From Bacteroidota bacterium (lineage in GTDB: Bacteria; Bacteroidota; Bacteroidia; Bacteroidales; F082): 64,000 bases of DNA. Made by a program: the position numbers and the translations under genes. The notes under the pieces were generated by a model, which saw nothing but the letters and a program-made list of their open reading frames with translations, was not told the DNA's origin and ran no database searches. Where the stretch lies: the NCBI GenBank assembly GCA_016845175.1, contig JAERTD010000013.1, forward strand, positions 46,135 to 110,134. The letters run 5' to 3'. This document shows positions 34,774-41,824 of this stretch, piece by piece (position 1 is the first letter of the stretch; every line of letters begins with the position of its first letter).

Positions 34774-35100
34774 TTAATTTAGGTTTTTATTGGGCAGGGG
34801 TATCAACCACATTTGCTTGCCCCCATTTTTATATTGAATCCAGAATGAGTATCCGTCTATCCAGGCGCTATCAACGATATCATACTTTTGAATCTGTGGA
34901 AGCAATTCCTGGACTTCCTTCATGGGGTCCTCTTTTAGTATGGCATCATCAATCTTTTGCTGTAATGATTCGTGATCTTTTAGCATTTGTACGGAGGTTT
35001 GTGTCTGACATGAGAAAGCAGACAGTAATAGTATTACTATTAGAAAGGCGACAAGTTTTTCCAGGTTTACAGAAGAACCGATAAACTTTGAAAATTTCAT
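34774..35100 (-). CDS. Small lipoprotein sharing the N-terminal domain of the caspase-like protein
   Basis: About 108 residues from ATG at 35100; an in-frame TTG at 35112 would add four. A hydrophobic segment ends in lipobox 'LSAFSC' (Cys near 31). The mature part 'EDPMKEVQELLPQIQKYDIV' then 'DSAWIDGYSFWIQYKNGGKQ' lines up with residues 67-108 of the caspase-like protein (shared D-P, V-x-D/E-A-x-I-x-G and final K-x-x-W positions). The caspase-like gene begins 20 bases downstream, so the two are one operon. It could be a partner, inhibitor or decoy of the larger protein; this is inference from shared sequence and linkage. Confidence 0.65.
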   Translation of the reverse strand: MKFSKFIGSSVNLEKLVAFLIVILLLSAFSCQTQTSVQMLKDHESLQQKIDDAILKEDPMKEVQELLPQIQKYDIVDSAWIDGYSFWIQYKNGGKQMWLIPLPNKNLN

Positions 35101-35221
35101 AGGCTCAAACAAATATTTATATCCGATTCTATATCACTTGACTGTCAGCCAAATATAATAAATAACTGGATAAATATCAAACACATTAATACCACACCTA
35201 AAAACCTCTTCATGTTTTTAC

Positions 35222-35340
35222 TTTTACACCAGTGTACAAATTGTTTTTCACCAGTGTACAAATTGTTTTTCACCAGTGTCAAAAATGTTTTTCACCAGCG
35301 TACAAAAAAATTTTCACTAGTATGTGTACATTTTGCACCA
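35222..35340. repeat. Array of ~5 direct repeats of 22 bp upstream of the caspase-like operon
   Basis: Units with consensus CACCAGTGTACAAATTG plus a T-run begin at 35227, 35249, 35271, 35293 and 35315 (exact 22-bp period), with a degenerate sixth at 35336. The first three are nearly identical and the later ones decay. Each contains GTGTACA. The array fills the space between the ole-like operon's end and the promoter side of the lipoprotein pair. Confidence 0.8.
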
Positions 35341-35405
35341 AACAGGAGTGGGTTTATCAGTCAATCGGCAGCATGAAAAGTCAAGGTTTCACTTGAAAAG
35401 CCAGC

Positions 35406-36398
35406 CTACTTTGCAGACAAACATTCTTCTTTAAGTTTTATCAAACCCTGCTTAAAACCAATCTGTGGCTGGTACAACAATTCTTGTCTCGCTTTGCTTA
35501 TATTAAACCAATGGGAAGAACATAGTTCATGTACCGTAAAGACAGTGAGCCGGGGTTCATGGCGAGCAGGCAGAAATTTATGCACAGCTTCCAATAGCCT
35601 GGCTGAGAACATCGCTGTTCGTTTGGAAATCTTCTTTTCCAGTGGTGCTATGTTGTAGGCTTGAAGTATGGCATTGACAAAATCCCAAACCAATATGGGT
35701 TTTCCATCGCTAATGAAGTAGGCCTCTCCGCCATTAATCTTAGCTCTCCTAAGCTGCTTCAGTGCTGCAAGCTGGGCTATGGTATAATTCTTTACAAAAG
35801 TAGTATCTATTCTATGCACATTTGGTCCAATTTGTCTTAGTACTCCTTTGGCAGCTCTGCTAATGATCTCGGGAATAATTTGGGTATCACCCGGACCCCA
35901 TACGATATGTGGTCGTAGTGATAAGGTTTTAAGTGTGGCAGAGTTTGCCTCGATTATGCATTGCTCCGCCATGGCCTTAGTAGCTGTGTAATGTGATAAC
36001 GGTCGTTTAGGATAAGGTAAAGTCTCCTGTCCACCTTCTATGGATTGCCCGTCAAATACCACAGAGGCAGAACTGGTATAAATCAGATATTTAACCCCCT
36101 GGATTCGGCAGGCATTCACAATGTTTTGAGTTCCTTCAACGTTAATGGTATAGAAATCCCTATAACTGCCCCATAAGCCAACCTTCGCGGCTATATGAAA
36201 AACAGCATCTACCCCTTCACAAGCCTCAAACACTGCTTCTCTGTTCCTGAGATCAGCCACCAGGTGTTGCACGCCGAGTTCCTCAAGTATTGGCTGAGGA
36301 TTTCGTGACAATGACTTCACTTGAACTTCCCTTTTCAAAAGGGCTTTCACCAGATCCAAACCAATAAAGCCACCACCACCTGTAATTAGTACGTTCAT
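35406..36398 (-). CDS. oleD: OleD-like NAD(P)-dependent 2-alkyl-3-oxoacid reductase
   Basis: A ~330-residue short-chain dehydrogenase of the 3-beta-hydroxysteroid dehydrogenase/epimerase type. ATG 36398 is chosen over 36410 because it gives an ATGA overlap with the ligase gene and begins at the Rossmann motif 'NVLITGGGGFIG'. The catalytic Tyr-Lys pair is in 'SHYTATKAMAEQ', the Ser in 'YTSSASVVF', and 'LRPHIVWGPGD' is typical of OleD/3bHSD. In ole clusters OleD reduces the 2-alkyl-3-keto acid made by head-to-head condensation to the beta-hydroxy acid used by OleC. Last gene of the five-gene operon. Assignment rests on family plus neighbours. Confidence 0.85.
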   Translation of the reverse strand: MNVLITGGGGFIGLDLVKALLKREVQVKSLSRNPQPILEELGVQHLVADLRNREAVFEACEGVDAVFHIAAKVGLWGSYRDFYTINVEGTQNIVNACRIQGVKYLIYTSSASVVFDGQSIEGGQETLPYPKRPLSHYTATKAMAEQCIIEANSATLKTLSLRPHIVWGPGDTQIIPEIISRAAKGVLRQIGPNVHRIDTTFVKNYTIAQLAALKQLRRAKINGGEAYFISDGKPILVWDFVNAILQAYNIAPLEKKISKRTAMFSARLLEAVHKFLPARHEPRLTVFTVHELCSSHWFNISKARQELLYQPQIGFKQGLIKLKEECLSAK

Positions 36399-38023
36399 TT
36401 TTGCACCCATTGTTTGAGTTTTTCCCGGTAGATTTTTGCATTATGTCTTGGATCCACTGGAAATTGTTTTTTAAAAACGAAGTCTTTCACCGGAATTTTA
36501 TGGTCGTCTGCCTGCACCCTCAGTTCCGTCACAAGCTCTTTTCTTTTATTTGTTGATAAAGCACTGACACACTCAATACAAATCACCGCGGATTCATAGG
36601 TACTATCCTTTTCGGTTAGCCCCACTAATGCCGACCGGCTAACCAAAGGATGAGCATTAAAAACACCCTCAGTAGGGATGGTATATAGTACTCCTTCCTC
36701 TGTCATCACCCGCTGAGATTTCCTGCCATAGAACCATATTCTTTCTTTCTTGTCTCTTCTGCCCAGATCACCCATCCTATGCCAGTATTTGGCACTAGTA
36801 TTATCGTGAATCTTCGACTGCCTTGGGTTTTCCAGGCCAAGATATTCCTGCGTTACCACATTTCCTTTCACAATAATCTCACCTACTTTACCATCATCCA
36901 GTTCAGGCACATCAGACAACTGTCCTATTTCTTCATCGCGAATTTCAATAATCTTTATTGCCAAACCCTTAACAGGATAACCAATACAAATTCCTTGCTG
37001 CTTGTGGTGGGTATCAACATACAATCGCAGCAGTTCTTTATCGGATATGCTTGTTACAGGCAAGGCCTCGGTAGCCCCATAAGGGGTATGAATTTCAGCC
37101 TTGTCGTCTAATAATCTTTTAAACCTGCTGAGGTTGTTGTGGCTCACAATGGCTCCTGCCGTCATCACTCTTTTTAGAGAAGGAAGTGTATTTTCGTTTT
37201 CAATACCATAAGCTCCCAGTTTCTTAAGCACCATAGGTGAACAGAACATATGAGTACACCCAAAGCTATTAATATTATTTATGACAAGTTCAGGCTTTAA
37301 ACCCGATGGTTTTGTCATAGGCATATCCGCAAAAACGATGGAAAGTCCCAGACACATCACTAACAAACTTATCAAAGGGAAAGTACAGCAATCAATTTCT
37401 CCAGCAGTATATTCAAACTCCTTCTGCAAAATACTTATCTGCGCATGCAGCATGTGGTTTCTGTACAATACAGCCTTGGCGGGACCTGTACTTCCACTGG
37501 TAAAAAAAATAGCGACTTCATCATCGGGTTTCATACCAACAGCCTCAGATGCCACCGGTGCAGGCTTTCGCAGACTACCAATGGAATGCGTTGAAGGAAA
37601 AACAAGCTTTCCCACATTAATATAATGCCTGACATATCTGAAAGCGGAAGGGTAAAACAACCGGAGTCCATGGGCTTTTGGCTCCCCAATGAAGAAATCT
37701 ACGTCAATTTTCTTAAGTGCCCTGGCCATGGCAGAGGGCCCCATACCCGGGTCGATGAGGACTGGAATGGCACCCAGGCGCAGGCAGGCAAATGTCAGGA
37801 TAAACATCAAAGGCCCTGGCTTAACCAAAAAAAGTACTTTGTGGGATTTTGAAAGCTCTAATTCTGATAACCCCTGGGTATATTTTTCTATTTCCGACTG
37901 GAATTCTCTGAATTTTATCTTTTCGGGATGCAGCACAGCATATCCATCAGGATTATGCCTGGCCTGTTTAGCAATGTACTCTGACAAATTGCTAAGTTCA
38001 TATTGTTGCTGGCCCGTTTCCAT
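36395..38023 (-). CDS. oleC: OleC-like acyl-adenylate-forming beta-lactone synthetase
   Basis: A 542-residue member of the AMP-forming ligase superfamily. Motifs: A3 loop 'FFTSGSTGPAKAVLYRNH', A5 'YGATEALPVT', A7 'HRMGDLGRRDKKERIWFYGR', and a C-terminal catalytic Lys region ('DPRHNAKIYREKLKQW'). OleC activates beta-hydroxy acids and closes them to beta-lactones instead of making CoA thioesters, and it lies next to OleD-like and KAS III-like genes as here. It starts six bases after the second KAS gene and overlaps the reductase gene by four bases. A plain fatty acyl-CoA ligase is the alternative if the context misleads. Confidence 0.85.
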   Translation of the reverse strand: METGQQQYELSNLSEYIAKQARHNPDGYAVLHPEKIKFREFQSEIEKYTQGLSELELSKSHKVLFLVKPGPLMFILTFACLRLGAIPVLIDPGMGPSAMARALKKIDVDFFIGEPKAHGLRLFYPSAFRYVRHYINVGKLVFPSTHSIGSLRKPAPVASEAVGMKPDDEVAIFFTSGSTGPAKAVLYRNHMLHAQISILQKEFEYTAGEIDCCTFPLISLLVMCLGLSIVFADMPMTKPSGLKPELVINNINSFGCTHMFCSPMVLKKLGAYGIENENTLPSLKRVMTAGAIVSHNNLSRFKRLLDDKAEIHTPYGATEALPVTSISDKELLRLYVDTHHKQQGICIGYPVKGLAIKIIEIRDEEIGQLSDVPELDDGKVGEIIVKGNVVTQEYLGLENPRQSKIHDNTSAKYWHRMGDLGRRDKKERIWFYGRKSQRVMTEEGVLYTIPTEGVFNAHPLVSRSALVGLTEKDSTYESAVICIECVSALSTNKRKELVTELRVQADDHKIPVKDFVFKKQFPVDPRHNAKIYREKLKQWVQK

Positions 38024-38029
38024 CGTATT

Positions 38030-38920
38030 CTATTTATTATAAAGTGCTATTGAAGTGCTTATGCCCGATCCAACAGTTACAAATAGTATTTTCCTGGCCA
38101 ATTGATAACTGGGTTTATAGAAGTGGCTATGAAGTGCCATCAACGGGGCGGCAGTATAAAACTTTTGTGCAGGTTTATCAATCCCAATTACACGATCACC
38201 CATTTCAAATCTCTCCGCCAGGCTTTTTGTAAGTCCTTCCGGCATTTGAGAGCAACAGATTAAATCGATATCTTCAGTTTTCATTTTCTCATGATGGAGA
38301 AACTTTTCAATGGATTCAGATACACAATGTAAAGCATGCTCAGCAAAACTGTCGTGTGTTCTTAGGCTGAGGTGTAGCTTACCCTGCTGATGATAGCTTA
38401 CCCCTTTGAAATCACCGGCATAATCAGGATAAGATTCTGTCATAATAGCGGAAAAACCTGTTGACCCGGGTTGTTTGGACAAGAGTATGGCAGCTGCTCC
38501 AGCTCTTATGGAATAATGCTGTTTCTCTCCTGTTTTTTGAGCTGAATCTCCGGCCACGATCAAGCCATGCTTAATATCGCCTGACTGGAGAAATCCATCA
38601 ACTACCTGAATGGCTTGTAGCAAGCCGCAAACGCCATTGTTCATATCCCATGCCAGTACTTTTTCAAAACAGGGAGAATAGGAGTGTGAAGACCACAAGC
38701 TATTCCTATTTAAGCTACCAAGAATTAATGTGGCCATGGCAGGTTCCACCAGATGTTTTTCCCTGTACAAACCTGCATTTATAAGCATGCCAACTGGCAT
38801 TTTTGGTTTCTTAATTCCACCAAGGCATTTTTTAATAGCTCTTACGGCACATGAACGGTAAGTCTTTGGTTGAAAATATCTTGGTATTGAAATACCTACA
38901 GAAGCTATTTTAGTGCCCAT
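38030..38920 (-). CDS. KAS III-fold protein lacking the triad His/Asn, probable OleA-type partner subunit
   Basis: A 296-residue thiolase-fold protein, shorter than its 344-residue neighbour. The nucleophilic Cys is present (C98 in 'MNNGVCGLLQAI'), but the usual His motif is replaced by 'LICCSQMPEG' and the usual 'GNT' Asn motif by 'KPAQKFYTAAPL'. A Glu-Pro at 59-60 ('LVEPAMATL') may correspond to the cross-dimer Glu of OleA. In lipstatin biosynthesis two unequal OleA homologues (LstA/LstB) form a heterodimeric Claisen-condensing enzyme; this gene's 11-base overlap with the intact KAS gene suggests the same. The partner role is an inference. Confidence 0.75.
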   Translation of the reverse strand: MGTKIASVGISIPRYFQPKTYRSCAVRAIKKCLGGIKKPKMPVGMLINAGLYREKHLVEPAMATLILGSLNRNSLWSSHSYSPCFEKVLAWDMNNGVCGLLQAIQVVDGFLQSGDIKHGLIVAGDSAQKTGEKQHYSIRAGAAAILLSKQPGSTGFSAIMTESYPDYAGDFKGVSYHQQGKLHLSLRTHDSFAEHALHCVSESIEKFLHHEKMKTEDIDLICCSQMPEGLTKSLAERFEMGDRVIGIDKPAQKFYTAAPLMALHSHFYKPSYQLARKILFVTVGSGISTSIALYNK

Positions 38921-39944
38921 ATTTTTCTCTCAACTCTTTGACTGTAAAAACTGCAGCTCCTATTACCAATCCCGATGCAAAACTTAGCAAAAGCACCCGG
39001 TCTGTATTCTTTAACAAACCTTGCTTCAATATGCTATACAAGGCCAATATATGCGTAGTAGATGCTGTGTTACCTATCTTTTCTAAATTGCTGATGATAT
39101 CCTTGGGTTCCGACCCAAAATACCTTTTAAATACCTCCCCTCCCTTTGAAAGGGCTCTTTTAGAAGTCTGGTGGGGTATGAGGTAGTCTATATCATCATA
39201 GGTCAAGCCTTGTTCTAGCAAACAATTTTCCACAAAAACAGGTCCTTCTTCCAGCGACACCTGATGCAATTTACGCATTTGCGTAAACATCTGAGCTCCT
39301 CGATATTTTGGGCTCAACTGCCCAATGCACAGATGGCTGTACTGTCCGAATGTTTGCAGCTCCAAAGCTTCAAATGCTGTGGAATGCTTATCCAGGATTA
39401 CAGCTGCACCAGCATCTCCGATGGTAAGTGAAGCCATTTCCCCACTTTTCGAGGACTTAATGCTTTTAACTGCATTTGTACAGACAGAAGATATATACTC
39501 TCCACTAATCACCATACAGTTTTTCACTATACCCCTGCTGATAAAGTTATTGGCGATATACATTCCGGTCATCATCCCGGCACAGGCATTGGACAGGTCA
39601 AAACTCAGTGCCCGGTTAGCACCTATTTCATGTTTAATGCTGCTCGAGAAGGATGGCTCATAGGTATATAGAAGCTTGCTGTCGAGTTTGGAAATACCGC
39701 AATACAGGAGCATTTCAATTGCTTCAGCTTTGAATGCAGAATACCGCAGACAATCCCTGGCAGCATCCACCGCGAGATCATGTGCACCTTCATGTTCATC
39801 GCATATATGCCGTTCTTTAATTCCAGTTATCAGCTCAAGTTTGATCCTGGCTTTGGGCTTCATTCTTCCAACCACCTCGTTAGAACTTTCCTTCAATTCT
39901 GGAAGCCTGACACCAATGCTTTCTATGCCACTACTGCTATTCAT
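38910..39944 (-). CDS. KAS III/OleA-like acyl-CoA condensing enzyme with complete Cys-His-Asn triad
   Basis: A 344-residue thiolase-fold enzyme, the usual OleA size. C121 ('LSNACAGMMTG'), H258 ('YLIPHQTSKRA') and N292 ('KIGNTASTTH') form the KAS III triad, and 'TYEPSFSSS' (E96) lies 25 residues before the Cys as the OleA cross-dimer Glu does. OleA joins two fatty acyl-CoAs head-to-head to make a 2-alkyl-3-keto acid. The gene shares an ATGA overlap with the hydrolase upstream and an 11-base overlap with the incomplete KAS gene downstream. Plain FabH function is an alternative, but FabH is not normally found with OleB/C/D genes. Confidence 0.82.
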   Translation of the reverse strand: MNSSSGIESIGVRLPELKESSNEVVGRMKPKARIKLELITGIKERHICDEHEGAHDLAVDAARDCLRYSAFKAEAIEMLLYCGISKLDSKLLYTYEPSFSSSIKHEIGANRALSFDLSNACAGMMTGMYIANNFISRGIVKNCMVISGEYISSVCTNAVKSIKSSKSGEMASLTIGDAGAAVILDKHSTAFEALELQTFGQYSHLCIGQLSPKYRGAQMFTQMRKLHQVSLEEGPVFVENCLLEQGLTYDDIDYLIPHQTSKRALSKGGEVFKRYFGSEPKDIISNLEKIGNTASTTHILALYSILKQGLLKNTDRVLLLSFASGLVIGAAVFTVKELREKYGH

Positions 39945-40834
39945 AAGCTCTGCCTGAATTGGTGAATGGCCTCAGCCAACTCCAGGGGCGCATCTTCAGG
40001 TAAAAAATGTCCTCCTTTAATTAATTGGTGATTCTGTTTTTTCGTGCCGGGTATATATCTGTGTATGACTTGCTCTCCACCTTTTGTGATTGGGTCATCT
40101 GTGCTAAATAGAGTCAATACAGGCTTATCCCACTGTTCAAGAGTCTTCCATATGGATTGGGCAAAAGTATAATCACTGGAAGCAGGAGGAAAGGGAATCA
40201 GTCGTGGAATGGTTTTCAGGCCTTGTGTGTCATCTGATCCTGAGAATGGCAAATTATAGCATTTTCGCTCTACCCTTGTCAGATTCCTTTGGGTTCCAAA
40301 ATCTACAATTCTGCCTACAGAATACAAATGAGGATATCCGGAAAGCATTTTCCAGATTTTAAATCGTAACGGTATTCTCTCCCTGCCTTTTGGAATATAT
40401 CCATTGCATAGTGCGAGTCCGGCAATGGCCTCGGGGTTTGTTGCTGCTACTGACTGCCCAAGCAATGCCCCCCAGTCGTGTCCAAAGAAAAGCACATCGG
40501 TCAACATAAGATTCGATATAAAATCCGACAGCAGTAGGGACAGGTGTTGGAAAGAGTAGGCCGATTTCTCTCTGGGTTTTGAAGACCTGCCAAATCCTAA
40601 CAGGTCAGGTGCGATTACCCGATGACCTTCTCCAACCAAATAGAGAATCATATGCCGGTACATATAGGACCAGGTAGGTACTCCATGCATTAGAAGGGTC
40701 AGTGATCCATCCCGCTTTCCTTCATCCACATAATGGATGCTATTTCCATTAATCTCTTCAACTTTTGATTTGAAAGAAAAATGTGCTGTCAATACCTCAT
40801 CTTCGAATTCAATATTTTTATGAGTTGTAACCAC
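39941..40834 (-). CDS. oleB: OleB-like alpha/beta hydrolase (haloalkane-dehalogenase fold)
   Basis: A 297-residue alpha/beta hydrolase starting at GTG; no in-frame ATG is available near the N-terminus. The nucleophile elbow is 'FGHDWGALLGQ' with Asp, as in haloalkane dehalogenases and OleB; the oxyanion stretch is 'LLMHGVPTWSYMYR'; the catalytic His is in 'KGGHFLPEDAP'. OleB is the beta-lactone decarboxylase that releases the final cis-olefin. Its presence argues that the end product is a hydrocarbon instead of a stable beta-lactone. First gene of the operon, with a candidate promoter at 40870-40900. A true dehalogenase cannot be excluded from the motif alone. Confidence 0.8.
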   Translation of the reverse strand: MVTTHKNIEFEDEVLTAHFSFKSKVEEINGNSIHYVDEGKRDGSLTLLMHGVPTWSYMYRHMILYLVGEGHRVIAPDLLGFGRSSKPREKSAYSFQHLSLLLSDFISNLMLTDVLFFGHDWGALLGQSVAATNPEAIAGLALCNGYIPKGRERIPLRFKIWKMLSGYPHLYSVGRIVDFGTQRNLTRVERKCYNLPFSGSDDTQGLKTIPRLIPFPPASSDYTFAQSIWKTLEQWDKPVLTLFSTDDPITKGGEQVIHRYIPGTKKQNHQLIKGGHFLPEDAPLELAEAIHQFRQSL

Positions 40835-40869
40835 AAGCCATGTAATTAAACCTGAGAACGAATATTCTC

Positions 40870-40900
40870 TAAAGTTAGTTTAATATGTCTCAAAAACAAA
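40870..40900 (-). promoter_or_regulatory. Candidate promoter of the ole-like operon
   Basis: On the minus strand: TTTG (plus-strand 40897-40900), 19-base spacer, then TAACTTTA (40870-40877), one mismatch from TAnnTTTG. It would start transcription about 30 bases before the GTG start codon. Confidence 0.45.
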
Positions 40901-40910
40901 ACCCACACTA

Positions 40911-40920
40911 CACACGTGTG
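40911..40920. promoter_or_regulatory. Perfect 10-bp palindrome CACACGTGTG upstream of the ole-like promoter
   Basis: CACACGTGTG lies 10 bases upstream of the -33 element of the ole-like operon and between it and the divergent lipoprotein gene. Position and symmetry suit a regulator site; no factor is identified. Confidence 0.35.
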
Positions 40921-41037
40921 ATATTGTGATGGTTACAGCATCCAAAAACAAACAAATATCCGTAAAAAGGCAGGAGCTTGTCTGTTTGCGGAAAAAGCCG
41001 ATATTGGGAAACCTAAATCGACACTAAATATATCACT

Positions 41038-41760
41038 ATGCATACATGGCTCACACCACTCATTATCATGCTTCTTTTGGTCACTTCCTGCAATTACACT
41101 GGTGTGGAAAAAAACAAACAATCCACAAAAGAAACCCGAAACCAAACCATAGCTGAAGACAAGGCAGAACCCATAAAACCAACGATTAAATGGGACAGCA
41201 AGCTAATCATAGGCGAGGCTGTACTTTGGCGCCAAAAAACAGAAAAAAATGAAGCATGGTCAAAGGTAGACGCTGTTAATGTGAGCCCATTTTCTCAAGA
41301 AATATCAGTAGGGTCCAAGCTTCAGATTATTCCCTTGACTTCTGAATTAAATGGTGTTGAGTTAAGCATTGTTGAAGTACAGACTGATGAGACTGATGAG
41401 GGCATGAGTTATTTTGCCAAACTGGAAGACATTAAGGATGCCTCGTATAAAGCTTTCAACGGTCCCGCTGACAGAAGTGACGAATTTCCTTGTGATTTAT
41501 TGGTCCTCTACCCATCCATCCCGTCAGCCAAACTTTTGGATAAAACAAGACTGAATTCCAATGATCTTCCTGGTAATATAAAACCCATATTGGTGAAGGC
41601 CGCACTTGATTTTGATGGTGACCAAAAAGCTGATGCGCTTGTGCTTCAGTTCTGTTGCAAAAACCGGATGTACCATGAAAATTGTGATCTGTTTTGCACA
41701 GAAACCTATCTAAGAATTGATAGCCAATGGGTTATGACTGATGCTTCTCAAGCTTTATAA
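41038..41760 (+). CDS. Lipoprotein of unknown function
   Basis: Not recognised. A 240-residue lipoprotein with lipobox 'LLLVTSCNYTG'. After a Lys/Thr-rich linker (25-50) the remainder is probably globular and beta-rich. Near the C-terminus is 'AALDFDGDQKADALVLQFCCKNR', a D-x-D-x-D calcium-type loop like those of FG-GAP/VCBS repeats, followed by a Cys-rich stretch (CC, C, C) that may be disulfide bonded. It is divergent from the ole-like operon and convergent with comEC. No close neighbour suggests a role. Confidence 0.7.
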   Translation: MHTWLTPLIIMLLLVTSCNYTGVEKNKQSTKETRNQTIAEDKAEPIKPTIKWDSKLIIGEAVLWRQKTEKNEAWSKVDAVNVSPFSQEISVGSKLQIIPLTSELNGVELSIVEVQTDETDEGMSYFAKLEDIKDASYKAFNGPADRSDEFPCDLLVLYPSIPSAKLLDKTRLNSNDLPGNIKPILVKAALDFDGDQKADALVLQFCCKNRMYHENCDLFCTETYLRIDSQWVMTDASQAL

Positions 41761-41824
41761 AATCTAGTATTAAAACCCATTTGAGACTATAGTAGGATTC
41801 ATCTTATTTGGCATGATTCAATGT

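Noticed and set aside
35222..35340. CRISPR array
   Set aside because: Units are directly abutting with a 22-bp period and no unique spacers; no cas genes are in the window.
38910..39944. Housekeeping FabH
   Set aside because: Triad is compatible, but the operon with OleB/C/D-like genes and an overlapping second KAS protein argues for OleA-like condensation.
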